This document shows, piece after piece, positions 49,936-62,561 of a stretch of DNA of 64,000 nucleotides. Each line of letters opens with the position of its first letter. The stretch's first letter is position 1. This DNA comes from Elysia crispata (Eukaryota > Mollusca > Gastropoda > Plakobranchidae). The stretch is taken from the NCBI GenBank assembly GCA_033675545.1, contig JAWDGP010003868.1, positions 25,001 through 89,000 of the forward strand. Direction: 5' to 3'. The position numbers and the translations under genes are program-made. Below the pieces are notes generated by a model. That model was not told where the DNA came from. It made no database searches and worked only from the letters and a program-made list of their open reading frames with translations.

Positions 49936-50138
49936 TGTAGCATACATATAGTCTACAGGCGCACACATTCAGAGAGTCACCTCAAAAGATCGGAACCTTA
50001 CCAGCCTTGTTGAGTTCTTGGTTTCAACCTTTTTTTTTTTTTTTTTAATAATCACTTCTTCCAAGGGGAACAACTCCAACATTATAATATGAAACAGAGC
50101 GGAGTTATTCAGTCAAGCATCAATATCAATATACTGCA
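49936..50138 (-). repeat. 3' LTR of the Ty3/gypsy remnant
   Basis: About 203 bp, with TG and CA at its ends. It is a direct repeat of 52,717-52,906. The five bases outside it resemble those outside the other LTR (candidate target-site duplication). Confidence 0.8.
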
Positions 50139-52716
50139 TCACTCCCCCTCTTGAATTTTTTTCCCTCATAAAAAGAAATGAACAAACTTCCAAAAAATGA
50201 ATAATTATTACAAACTCCAAGCCCTTAATTAGGCTATGTACTTGTTAAAGGAATTTAATTCACGTTACTTTTCTCTTCCCTCTTCACGTAAGAAAAATTC
50301 TTTGTAGAAGAAAGTCAAATAAAATTTTACTCTTCGTAGAGATAAATCTAGATAAGCATGCTGTTAGTTCTTTAGCCCTATTACTATTACCTTCTCGGAT
50401 TACGTTTGTGACAAAATTCGCTATGAAACCTGAGACTAGTGAGAGGTGAGAGGTGCTTCCTTATCTCTATTTGGTCTCCTTGTAACTCCCTGAGACATTG
50501 GTCTGGTTTCATCAATAACAATACATGTATCAGTATTTTCATCAGTACGATCAAGTTTCTCAAATCCTGTAGGTTTACGAGAATCATTATGCTTTTCTTG
50601 GTTAGGCAAATCATCATTATCAGACTAGGCATTTTTGTTATCATCAGAAGTATTACATGATTGTGTCATGATCAGAACCTTCATTGTCGGGCATATCATG
50701 AACATCATTTTGTTCATTGTATTTCACAACATGTCTGCTACATATATTTCGCTTATAATAAATGTTTGAATTTCTTTCACTTTGAACAACTAAACTGTTT
50801 CCAGTCTTTTCAATCAAACGATACGGTATCATATGGTGTGTCTAATTTGTACGGCTTTCGCTGTCTCAAGAGAACTCGGTCTCCAACTTCGAGTTTTCTT
50901 TCTCTAGTATGTCGCTTTGAGCCAATGTATAATTGCTTTGTTTTAAATTTATTAAACAGATCATTGTCAATAACCTGTTTAATATCAACCTCCTCTTGTC
51001 CATACAGACTGATGTCGGGTAATCTTGTTCTAAGCTTAAGCTTAAAAAACATTTCGGCTGGGGCGATTCCTATAAGCAAATAGATAATCATAGATTGTCT
51101 TTTTTCAATCTTGTCCCGAAGCCTTTGCAATTTGCATTCTCTTCAGGAGGAGAAGGTTTTGTCTCTCTACCTAACCATTTGCAGCTGGGTGGAGTGGTGT
51201 GACGAACCTTTATTTTATATTGCATGTTCGTAAAAATCCTGTATTTCCACCTATTGGAGTTCTGCTGCATTATCACTCATCAAGGTCGATGGGTAACCAT
51301 GAGTGTAAAACAGTTTTTTCAGAACCTCAATAACGGTTTTGCTATCCTTTCGTGAAAACCTTTATAAAAATCTATGACTATTAAAACAAATCCCTCGCCT
51401 CCAATTATAGGACCTAAAAAATGGATACTGATCAATGTCCATGGCTGTCCCGGCAATGTTGTCGGTCTCAAAGGTTCAGGGCCAGGATACCCTTGTACTA
51501 GTTGACATTATGGTATCTCCGGACAAAAGTTTCAACATCTTTATCAATTTTGAACCACCACAATTTTGTTCTCAACTTTTGTTTAGTTGATACTTTACCC
51601 AAATGATCTTCATGTGCCAACTATAAACACCTTCTTTTTAAACTTTGAGGAACAATGATTCTATGACCTCACAACAGTACATTTTTTGTAAACCATCAAT
51701 TCTTCTTTGATTGCACAATATTTCTTTATTTCATAATCCCATTTATCATTTTCAATATTAATTGTCTTTTTGAGATTCGAATCCAATCTCTTCTAGACTT
51801 AGCCCATATGGGACTGCTGCACCTGTAATAAACTGTACATGATTGTCATCCTCAACCCAGTTTTTCTGTTCCTCTTTTTCATTTTTTTCCACTTAACGCG
51901 ATGAAGCATCTGCTGCATTGTTTTTCCCCGGTACAGTTTTTATTGTAAAGTTGAATGGTATAAGTCTCAAGACCCATCTCTCAACTCTGGCACATAGTTT
52001 AGAGTTAGCAGAATAAATATATTCCAGTGCTTTTTGGTCAACAATAATATCAAAATGCAATCCAATCAAGAAAAATTTTTCCACATGCCCAAACAACCCC
52101 TAAAGCTTCTTTTTCGGTTGTAGAGTACCTTTTCTCAACGTCACTTAGAATCCTGGCTACATTACTACCAACTCTCTTTTCCCCGCTTTTGGTTTGCACC
52201 AACATTCCACATAAACCAACATTAGACGCGTCACAGCTTAGATCTGTGTTATCAGCTGTCAGTGAGAAATGACCTAACGACATCCTGTCGATGATCCGGT
52301 AGGTCTGCTGCGCTCCAATTTAATGGGAATGACAAAAATTGATAAGATCGACAGCCAATCACTAGATTCTACTTAGTAATCACAGGAAGGATTTCAATTA
52401 GGAATCAAATCCAATCTGCAACAAATGTTCCAGGCACTCTGGATCTTGCATCTCTAGATCTAGATAGGCCAATGTGATCGCCATAGCCAACTAGAAAACA
52501 TGCTGCTCTTCGTCGTGAGAATATTTTAGATCCAGCTCCAGGCTCGATCGGCTTGGGCCTATGACGTAGATCTACTTACACTGTGTAAACTTGAGGTAGA
52601 CCTACATCTAACTCATCCTATTGGACCTATAGACTAGCAGGAATTTAATCTGCTTCCTCCTCCTCAGGATTAGATTAATCTTCTTCATGGGCCAGCTTAG
52701 TCCTCGTCGTCAGTTT

Positions 52717-52906
52717 TGTAGCATACATATAGTACACAGGCGCACACATTCAGAGAGTCAACTCAAAAGATCGGAACCTGACTAGCCATGTTGAGTTTCT
52801 GAGATCAACCGTTTTTAATCACCTCTTGCAAGAGGAAAAAAACTCCAACATTATAATGTGAAACAGAGCGGAGTTGTTCAGTCAAGCATCAATATCAATA
52901 CACCAC
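52717..52906 (-). repeat. 5' LTR of the Ty3/gypsy remnant
   Basis: About 190 bp, a clear but diverged direct copy of 49,936-50,138, also bounded by TG and CA. Confidence 0.8.
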
Positions 52907-53319
52907 AGTGTTGTCAAATATTTGGCCGTTCTTAATTAGTCCAGGTACGTGTGTAGCCTTCATCCTACCAGATTCACAACGCACTAGTATGTTTCCCTTG
53001 GCCCTAGCCCATCCTAAGGTCCATGGGATCGAGAATTATTCGATTTTCACCTTACCCTACTCTCAAGTCAAAGAGAGAGAGGCGTGCTAGACCTTTCATC
53101 TAGCCCAACCTCTGGTTTCGGGAAGAAGCCGAAGACGTGCTAGACCCCCCACCCTCAGGCCCAGGGGTGAGAGACGTGCTAGACCTTCCCCCTAGCCAAC
53201 TCTCAGGTCCAGGGGAGGGAGATGTGCAACACCGTTATGAGTGTGAGGGGACGGAGGCTACATCTAGACCTGAGGCCATGGCCTAGCACCTTTAACCTTT
53301 CCACTAAGAGAGCCCATTG

Positions 53320-54660
53320 AGTTCCTTCGTAGCACTCTTCAAAGACAGTCCATGGTATTACAACAAAACATATATTCTTGAGCTAAACATAAGTCTAGGA
53401 CAGTTTATAATATTACAACAATGCTTTCTACCGTGGGCTAAACCAAAGTGTACCATAACCATCCAAGAACAGTCGTGGAATTACAGCAGAGCTAAACCAA
53501 AGTAAAACATATCAATACCATACAACAATACTCTCTATCTTCAGCTGAACCAAAGTGTGATATCTCTACGGCAACACCAATGCAATCTATGGTAATACAA
53601 TAATACTCCCTATACAGAGCTTTGCCATAGTGTAACATAATCCATCCCAGGACATATCATTGTGTATTACAACAATACTCTCCATCTTCAGCTAACTTAA
53701 AGTATAACCTATCCTGAGGTAAGCCACAGCGTTACATTACCATCTACGGACAATCCAGGGTAGTACAACAATACTGTCTATACAGAGCTAAGCCACAGCG
53801 TCACATATCTCTCTACGGATAATCCATGCTAGTATAACAATACTCTCTATACAGAGCTAAGCCAAAGTTTAACATATCTATCTACGGACAATCCATGCTA
53901 GTACAACAATACTCTCTATACAGAGCTAAGCCAAAGTTTAACATATCTATCTACGGACGATCCATGGTAGAACAACAATTTTCCCTATCCTGAGGTAAGC
54001 CACAGCGTAACATATCTATCTACGGACAATCCATAGTAGTACAATAATGTTCTCTATACAAGGTTAAGTCATAGTGTAATATATTTATCTACGGACAATC
54101 CATGCTAGTACAACAATACTCTCTATACAGAGCTAAGACACAGTGTAACTTATCTATATGTGGACAATACATGCTAGTGCAACAATACTCTCTATACAGA
54201 GCTAAGCCACAGTGTAACATATCTATCTATGGACAATCCATGCTAGTACAACAATACTGTCTATGCAGAGCTAAGAAACAGTATAACATATAACTATCTA
54301 CGGATAATCTATGGAAGTACAGCAATACTCTCTATACAGAGCTAAGCCTCAGGATAACATATCTATCTACGGACGATCAATGGTTGTGCAACAATACTCT
54401 CTATACAGAGTTAAGCCATAGTGTAACATATCCACCCTAGGGCAGATCATGGTACATGTGTATTACAACCATGCTGTCTATACAGAGTTAAGCCATAGTG
54501 TAACATATCCAACCCAGGGCAGATCATGGTACATATGTATACAACAATACTGTCCATCTTTATCCAAACCAAAGTGTAACAGTTACATCCATCCATGGAT
54601 AGCCCCTGGTGTTTAAATAACACTCTCTATCCTGAGCTAAACCAAAGTGTAACTTACATT
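53320..54660. repeat. 69-bp minisatellite
   Basis: About 19 units carrying AGCCACAGTGTAACATATC, CTACGGACAATCCATG and ACAACAATACTCTCTATAC. Best conserved at 53,760-54,300 and decayed at both ends. 69 is a multiple of three, so short frames stay open. Confidence 0.95.
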
Positions 54661-55098
54661 GATTGATACTCTCCGTGATGGGACAGCTACTTTTGGAGCG
54701 CTGGTCAATATAACCCTGGAATCATTATGGAAAGACGTGGTAAACAAAACAGAATGATCAAAGGTACACAACCAAGTTATAAGTAAGACTTTGACATTAG
54801 ATTACATGTGCTTCTCTTGTACATCGTTTCAAACCAAATAGAGTTAAAGAGTAAAGAATATTGCTTGAACTGCATCTTATCCTGAATAGGTGCATGAGAG
54901 AGTATGTGTAATATTAGTACATGTAGTATCGAATGTCTCAATTATCAGAGATCTGGTACATATTGATGATACCCCTAGAGCTAAAAAGTCTAGATCGTAA
55001 AGAAAGATTCCGAATTATCTTCTTTAATCAAGACTTCTAGAGCTTCACGATACCTAATTTTATGAAAATGCTTCATGTCTGTGGTGCTATTTTATTTT
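54661..55098. other. Single-copy spacer
   Basis: No feature was recognised. Confidence 0.5.
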
Positions 55099-55342
55099 CT
55101 TCTTCTTCTTGTTCTTCTCTTTCTTCTTTTTCTTCTTCTTCTTCTTCTTCTTCTTCTTCTTCTTCTTCTTCTTCTTCTTTTTCTTCTTCTTCTTCTTCTT
55201 CTTCTTCTTCTTCTTCTTCTTCTTCTTCTTCTTCTTCTTCTTCTTCTTCTTCTTCTTCTTCTTCTTCTTCTTCTTCTTCTTCTTCTTCTTCTTCTTCTTC
55301 TTCTTCTTCTTCTTCTTCTTCTTCTTCTTCTTCTTCTTCTTT
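55099..55342. repeat. (TTC)n / (GAA)n microsatellite
   Basis: About 244 bp, nearly pure CTT triplets from 55,123 on (about 70 triplets), a homopurine-homopyrimidine mirror repeat able to form triplex DNA. All six frames are open over it, giving Ser, Leu, Phe, Arg, Lys or Glu homopolymers. Confidence 0.98.
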
Positions 55343-55619
55343 CCACCTAAAATTCTGTCACTCTATCCTCTCTATGCGTAATTAAAATCTCTTTTCATCT
55401 CCGCCTTCCTCTTTTTCTGTGTCTCTTTTCTGTTTATCTTCATTTCTCCGTCGGCTCACCTTTTAATACTTTCTTCCTTTCCTCTTGTATCTTCTACGCT
55501 TTCCGAATTCCATGTTATATCTGTTTCTCGCTTTCCTTCTATTCTCCTGTTTTTTTTTTCCTTATTGTTATAGCATTATGCATATCTTTCTTATACGATT
55601 TTATTACCTTTTTCTTCTT

Positions 55620-55960
55620 AAATGGTTCTGTACGATATCCCTCACATGATTCCAGAAAATCTCGCGTCCAATATATTTCCATAACGCTCTTTTTCTTTAT
55701 GACTTTTGTAATATCTCTCTATAATTTTGACTCTCCAACATCTCTCTTCCATATGATTCTATGAAATTTCGCTTCCCATATGATTTTAAAGCATCTCTCT
55801 CTTGTATGATACTATAAAACCTCTTTTCCACTTATGATTTTATAACATCCCTCATGTTATATGATTCTATGACATCTTACTATATGATTCTATAATATCT
55901 TTTTTTTTTCTGCGATTTTGTAACATCTATTTCCCTATGGTTCTTTAATATTATTTCTTC
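55620..55960. repeat. Decayed about 35-40-bp tandem repeat
   Basis: Roughly eight loose units of ATATGATTCTATAACATCTC type, pyrimidine-rich and strongly diverged. Confidence 0.75.
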
Positions 55961-58900
55961 CTTTGAGTCGTCTGATCTTTTTTTTTTAAATCATGCATTT
56001 GCGTCTGCCATAGAAGCAAAAACTGTATCAAAAAGTTCTACGCACACACGAGATCTTCGGTCGTTTCCGGAGGTTAAGTCGTGGTGCTGTGATAGAGAAA
56101 CAGTGGCATAAGTGTTGTGACTGGAACAAAACTACACCTAAATCTACATGATTGTACAATATTTAGAATAATCCGCGCCCTCGTTTCTATATTAAATAGA
56201 ATTGTCTCGCAAGCATCAGTGATGTACACAGATTAAGGAACGGACAGATACACAGACGGGCCCTTCAGGATGTCCCGTGTATTTTCGTAATTTTCCGGTG
56301 CCGCCATAACTGTTTTGGTCAAAGAAGGTAGAAACTGTATTTATCCTATGTTGTAAACAATGGTGTTCTGTTGGAATATTGTCTAAAAAAGTTTCCTAAA
56401 AACTGATAATCATTTATTTTCATAATAAGTGCAACTTTTTGAAAGTTTGCAGAATTTTCTTGCGTTACTGTCTACAAGGTTAAAATAAATAAGAATTGAG
56501 ATCATTGTGGCTGTGGGTGTATTTTGATGCCTGCTGGTTTATTTCGTTTCGATTTTTCTTGTTATAAAAATTTTTTGAGGTGCCGAACAGATTCTCTTTC
56601 CTAATATCTCACAGTTGAAGCTTTATATTTCTTTTTCACGCCTTATAAGTTAAAAAAGGACTTGAAATCAAATTATTTAAACACAACTCAATTGGTAAAT
56701 ATTACGTGCTTTAAATGTTTAAAAAAAACTTGAGGGTTTGTCTGCCCTTAATGTCTTTAAAATTTCGATACATTCAAAATTAGATAATTGATCTGTCACA
56801 GGCTAGATTTAGATCTACGATATCGTGCCACTAATGCATCGGATAGGCTAGGCATTGATTAGACTGGTTTCGCTAAATAATTATGGCTTCACAATGTTCA
56901 GAATATACTTTGTAAATCGCTAGATCTAGCTCTAGTAATTTCAAGTTTATGGATCAATAATCACTGCTTCGGGCGTTTTAATCAGACCCACTAGATCTAG
57001 ATCAAGACATCAACTAGATCTAGATCTATAGGGAAAGAATTGAGACCAGGTGCATCTTTTTTTTTTTTTTTTTGAAGTACTGTATTTAAATTTACAGGGT
57101 AAGTTTGTGGATGTCTCTTATTATTTAAGTGTTTTTTTTTTTTTAACTATGATAAAGAAAGGTTACAGTTTGAGTTATTTTGTAAGGCCTCAGACTTTGG
57201 CGGAAAGACATCGATTTCAGGCCGTGATTTTGATTAAAGACATAGTTTCTCTATTTTTGTGAATTGAGAAAACTATCGACTTAAATCACGGTAGAAAATT
57301 AGCCACATCAGTTGTACATTTTTATATATGGACCATTAACAATGCTGATGGGGTGTCCCTTTCATGCTTGTTGTCATGGAAAGGAAGTTTGTTGTGATCA
57401 AAACTAATATGTCTGATGACCTTAGAGACCGCGAAACGAAAGGACAGAAAAATTGAAGTTTTTGCTCAGTCGGGACATCTGCGTATCTCATTAACCTGTG
57501 GTGATGTAAGGGACATAATCGTTTATAAACCCGTCTTTGTCAGTTGTTAAAATAGTTACTAAGCTTTGATTCTTTCTGCTACGACATCATTTAACTTTAA
57601 GTTTAATACACCAAAGAACTGATCTTGAGACGGAAGGCGAGCATAATTTGATCAAGATAGATGGAGAGCATTATAGGGAAAATGGTTCTATTTCTTTAGA
57701 CCTTGCAGAGAATCAACTCGTGGGAATAAAACTGCCAAGCAATATTGTCTATGAAAATAGGAGAAGACGGGAAAAAATATACAAAGACCTTGGAACATTT
57801 AGAAAAGATTAGAAGGGCATAGTGGAAATTCTTTTTTTTTTTTTTAGACCAAAGCCCAATGTCATTAAGAGAGCTAAACGTTTCATTGAAGACTCCAAAT
57901 AGAAAACCAGAAAACAAATAAATATATCTGAGTTGAGAGGGGAAAAAAGGGGTGGGAACTGCAACTTCGGACACCTTGAAAATGAATTGCCAAAAGATAG
58001 AATAGTATGTAGAGTGCAATCTCAGACAACGAAAGAGAAAATGTTGAGAGAAACAGATTTGATTGTTGAGAAAATTATCACTCCGGCTCCTTCTCTTTCA
58101 TTTTCATCAAACTTCATCTACTCCTCAAATTACTCGCGAGGAAGTATGTAATTATGCAAATTCATATGTCATGTTAAGGTTATCCCCCCCCCCCTTTTTT
58201 TTTTCTTTCTAATTTTACCTTTTTTTTTAATGTCATTACCGGTACTGATCACTGACAACTGGTTGTATTACAACCTTACACCTTTTCTTCAACTACATGT
58301 TTTCCTGATAACTGGGTATATCACACCATTTATATGTGAAAAGAAATGAAAAAAAAAATCACTGGCTGATTGTTTTAGCCTGTAAGTGTAATTGTTTTTA
58401 CAAGATTGAAGCAGTTTAATTAATTTTAAAATGTGATAATGCTACAAACACAAAATTCTAACACGTGTTTAAAACCTGCAACACTGATCAGTTCAACAGC
58501 AAAGAGTAACAATAAAATTACTTAATATTAGCTAATGGCCACAATCAATCTGAACGATGATCCTCTAGTTTCGTTACTTTTATATCAGCCCAACACGAAC
58601 ACAAATGGAGAGGTGTCAACAGAAGGAAGGGTAGGAAAAACTTTGATATTATGACTCAGAAAAAACAAGAGATGTTGCGCTGCTTATTCCTGTAAAATCT
58701 GATGACAGTGATGTAGCTATTTTGGCAGTATAGCAAAATACAAAATAATGTCTATCCTTTTTATTGATTTAGGACCATTGTATGTAGTGAATACATGTAT
58801 AGATAATCTACTTCGTGTGATTTTAACTTAATCTGAATCTACAAAAATAGACAAAAAGTTAGCCGTAAACAATCTCTTTCAAACACCAGAATGTACTAAC

Positions 58901-58975
58901 CTCCCAGTCTAGAAATAGAATACTTTTGATTGAAACAAAACATTAGTTCTTGATTAAAAAAAGAAAAATGCTTAA
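55961..58975. other. A+T-rich region without recognised genes
   Basis: Mostly unique. AGATCTAGATC-type words cluster at 56,800-57,030. T runs lie at 57,057, 57,130 and 57,832, and a C11/T10 run at 58,186-58,206. Small frames (57,050, 57,696, 57,933) show no domain. Confidence 0.5.
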
Positions 58976-60160
58976 AATTATAGGCTTGTTCGGAAGATCT
59001 AGAATCTAGATCTGTATCTGGTCAATAAAATCCTAGACCGAATTTATTTTGAAACTGCTTTTATCCCTTCCACTTCAAAAGAGTTGTACAATAAGTTTTG
59101 ATCAAGAATTAAATGGGCGTAACAACTACAATGTAATCCAACAACTTTGCATTCTATGTTCTTCAAAGCACAATGTAACTGCTTACTTTGGGTAATTGAA
59201 AATAAAAAAAAAGATTGATATGAAAGACCTCCACGCAATTTTTCACTACTCTCAGTTTTGTGGGTGTGTGGAGCTATTCATACGAAAATGCGAAACTGCA
59301 GGAACAGCCGTACAACTAGAACTGTATTTCGATGAAACCCAGCTGTCCTCACAGTACAACCTAATAAGAAACAAAATCTAGCCAATAGAATAAATAAATA
59401 CAATAACAAGATGTATAAATCAGCTAGTTTAATAGTGTCCTGTGATCAGAAACAGGAGACGACACACGATACATATTCAAGATGCCTTTGATCTAACCAG
59501 GATCTTGATGTAACCGTAAACTACACCTAGATCTATCAGAGTATCTCTTTTTTTCTGGTACAGATCGACATCTAGAATCTAGATCAAGCTCAGTGGTCAA
59601 AGGGAAGCAAAGTCTAAAATCTTGATATATATAGAGATCTAAGTAACATCAAATCTCGATTCAAGATCTAGAGTGTTCTTAAAAATATATTGGATGATAA
59701 TTTATAGGCTTACAAGATCCATAGTGATTGTCTCATTCTAAATATGAAGATTATTGTAAGTAGATTGGGTGATGCTTTATTTACAGGCTAGATCTTGATT
59801 CCTCGTGATTACCTCAGTCGTCCTGTAATTGAAAATAAATTGGATGATGATTTTGAGGCTCAACTAGATCTAGATCTAGATCCACCATGATTGGCATAGT
59901 CCTCATGTAAAGATTATAGGCCTAATGAAAATAAATTGGATGATGATTTAGAGGCTATATTTAGGTTACTATGTCCACCAAGTACTGAAGTAGGCCTAAT
60001 GCACAGGATACATTGGATCTAGGGTAGGTCTACTCCAGAGGCAGGAGGATGAAAGGTATATGAAACTGAAAGACTATAGATATATAATAACCTCTAAGCA
60101 AATTAAAAAGCACCCTTCATAATATGTAACCATGCTATCCTGGAACTTAAATAAAAAAAA
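58976..60160. repeat. Region rich in AGATCTAGATC words with about 76-96-bp imperfect repeats
   Basis: ATTGGATGATGATTT-type words recur at 59,688, 59,764, 59,840 and 59,936, each followed by AGGCT and a clause on the theme of GATCTAGATC. No gene. Confidence 0.6.
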
Positions 60161-60167
60161 AGTAATA

Positions 60168-60535
60168 CAGTGGAAACCTCATATTTCGAATTGTATTGGA
60201 ATCAATTAAAACTTCAATTTGAGAGGATTCGATTTATAAAAAAGGTATACAACTGAACGTATGACTCGTTGAATGAGTGTGTTCTATGCCTGCAACGAGC
60301 AACTCTCCATTTCTCCTGGTCCACGTTGCTACCATTATCAGTGTTACTACATGTACTGGCACTACTTTCTCAAAGTGTCAGTTCCCTCTTACTCCTAGGG
60401 CAGTGATTAGCACTGCTTGCAGCTTCAGCGACACACATAATTTAGTACTTTTGTAATGCTTTAAGGGGTGGTATTGACTTCGAATTAAGAGAATCGAACC
60501 AGAAAGACTTCGAAATATGAGTCAGGTTCTAACAA
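60168..60535. repeat. Internal inverted repeat, possible short Tigger-like MITE
   Basis: CTCATATTTCGAA near 60,178 is matched by TTCGAAATATGAG near 60,510. The outer bases of the right copy (CAGGTTCTAAC) are a poorer match to the terminal sequence. This could be an older MITE or a subterminal palindrome of the larger element. Confidence 0.5.
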
Positions 60536-60805
60536 AGCCAAAAGGAAAAAAACAACCTATCTGTAAATATATATCCCCCACGCTAAAGTATCTTCTATCT
60601 TCTATCTATACATGTCCCCTCCATGTAAAAGATTAAACTCCTCTCTAACGTACTCACTATATTATAACTAATAGGGATACATAATTTTACTCTAATTTAT
60701 AAAATTTGATTATAATTCCTTGCAAAGGACTCAAATTCTATAAAACAAATTTTTTTACTTAGTTTAATTATAATCCATAATAAATTTTCTTTTAACTATG
60801 TTACA

Positions 60806-60808
<3 letters not shown>

Positions 60809-60889
<81 letters not shown>
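60809..60889. repeat. (TA)n microsatellite
   Basis: About 81 bp pure TA inside the candidate transposon. Confidence 0.97.
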
Positions 60890-60892
<3 letters not shown>

Positions 60893-61120
60893 TTATGTGA
60901 CAAAATAAAAACCCAACACTATTTTAGATTTCCAATATTTATTCTAATGAATTCCCCCCTTATACATAATACAAAAACAAAACAATGATTTTTATAAACT
61001 AAATAAACATCTCTATAAAGTAAAATTATAAATTAAACCTACGCTATTTAATTCTTATGTATATTTTATCTTATTATTACATTTTTCTTTTTGTACATTC
61101 CATTTCTTGCTTCCAATCAC

Positions 61121-61203
61121 CAGATCTTGTTTGTTCACACACCAGTCCTTGTTCGTTCACACACACCAGTTCTTGTTTGTCAACACACACCAGTCCTTGT
61201 TTT
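61121..61203. repeat. Short tandem repeat, about 29-bp unit
   Basis: About three units with CTTGTTTGTTCACACACCAG and variants. Confidence 0.85.
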
Positions 61204-62001
61204 AATAGTCCCTTTTCTTGACTTCTCTTTCTTTTATAACAAAATTGTCTTTTCAGAATATAATAATTTCTCTTCTTATATATCAGTTCATGAGTTCCGT
61301 TTTCTTTATGACATATCAGAATAAGTATAAATTTTTTTTTTTTCCTCGTCACTTAGGACACAATTTCTTTCTTTTTGTTTATTGATGAAGCAACAAACTG
61401 CTTTTTCACTTTTGCCAATAATAATTTCATATGTTGAAACTTAGGAGATTTGATAATTTTATTTTGTTAATTTTTGTTTCTTTTTAGTTTCTTCTGTTCG
61501 GGGCTAAATTTTTATTACAATTTTTCCTGCAACAGAATAGGAAAACAGTTTTTACTTTAGCATCAGCTATTCAATCGATCTATATTAACAACAATCAACA
61601 ATATCATGATTTACTAGACATAACAAAGAAAAACTTCTGATAGGGAATTAATTATTTCTTTAAATCTCTAAATTCGTTATTATTTTACAATTTACGTTAA
61701 TATTAATTAAAATCAAAATCTTGATTCAGATCTTATAATTTCTCACCTCTCCCGATTTAGTTTTACAGATGTAAAATCTCCTGTCTTTCTCAACAAAAAT
61801 GCTATGTGCAAAGAGGGCGAACCCTCGTGTTCGTCGTCTTTTATAGTTCCAAGGCTAAATCTAAGGCCAAGGCTAAGGCACATACATTCTCGCTTTTCAT
61901 TCCCCCACTGCTTATGAACTTCACTCACACTATCTGCTCACAAAATTCAGTTTATGAGAAATTTGAATAATCAGACTGCAATTTTTGAGGTTTCCACTGT
62001 A

Positions 62002-62415
62002 TAAAGACCGACACAATACCTGAGGAAAAATGTGAATGCACTGATCCTTTGAATGTCTATTTTCTTGCTCCTCTGAGAATGCGCAAAAAATAACTTGTTA
62101 ATTTCCTGAATTTATGAGCATGTGCAAAAAATAACTGACATGCAAAAGTATTCGCTTAAAAGTTAAAGAAACCTAGACAATGTGATTTATTGTCTGAAAT
62201 TGGAGAAAAATCCAATATAAAGACATTCTTATCCTCTTTCTTTCCGGAATCAAATACGTCAAAAACAAACTATCTAAAACACAAATTAGAGGATGTATAA
62301 ATATTAAAATATTTGCGAAAGATTTTGGTCTATAACACTATTACAAGAAACTGCAATATATATTGTATAAACATGTTTTTCTGAGATTGTCTGATCAATT
62401 AGATTTAGATCTAGA
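62002..62415. other. Single-copy A+T-rich spacer
   Basis: One near-duplicate word (GCAAAAAATAACT at 62,083 and 62,123). Nothing else. Confidence 0.5.
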
Positions 62416-62561
62416 TTAACTCTTTAAATCAAAGGGGCCACAGTGTATGTCCGATCTTGTTTCAGTTTTGGACAAGCGGCCGCTAGATAGACTCTTCATA
62501 GAGGCTTTTATTTAAGGCCTCCGTCCAAATGTGAATTTGGGGCACGGACTCTAAGAGTTAA
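62416..62561. mobile_element. 146-bp element with TTAA-containing inverted ends (MITE-like)
   Basis: Ends TTAACTCTT and AAGAGTTAA are exact inverted repeats. Inside lie a GGGGCCACAGTG / GGGGCACGGACT pair and the hairpin CCAAATGTGAATTTGG. The layout suggests a small palindromic mobile element. The superfamily is uncertain. Confidence 0.35.

Larger units (their letters stand above)
49936..52906 (-). mobile_element. Ty3/gypsy LTR retrotransposon remnant, internally reduced (fossil)
   Basis: Two direct-repeat LTRs flank about 2.6 kb. The interior, on the minus strand, shows a pol-type RNase H region (about 51,890-52,285; EKRYSTTEKEALG-like and PGKNNAADASSR-like motifs) followed by integrase-derived sequence (about 50,810-51,300). 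That is the usual Ty3/gypsy order. A purine-rich tract immediately precedes the 3' LTR. Gag, protease and most of the reverse transcriptase are absent. At about 3 kb against 5 kb or more for a whole element it is clearly broken, with multiple breaks. LTRs differing at roughly a tenth of positions suggest an old insertion. Confidence 0.85.
60168..61999. mobile_element. Non-autonomous Tigger/pogo-like DNA transposon
   Basis: The left end CAGTGGAAACCTCA (60,168-60,181) and right end TGAGGTTTCCACTG (61,986-61,999) form a perfect 14-bp terminal inverted repeat. Each is flanked by TA (60,166-60,167 and 62,000-62,001), the target duplication of Tc1/mariner-superfamily elements. The left end continues into ATATTTCGAATTG, like the TTCGAA-rich ends of Tigger elements. 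The interior has no transposase: it is A+T-rich and contains a TA microsatellite and a short CACACACCAGTCCTTGTT repeat. Alternatively the left 370 bp is a separate short element. Confidence 0.55.

Noticed and set aside
49936-52906. Intact or active LTR element
   Set aside because: Too short, several parts absent, diverged LTRs. It is a fossil.
55062-55385. Poly-Ser, poly-Leu, poly-Phe or poly-Arg proteins
   Set aside because: Every frame of the TTC/GAA microsatellite is open.
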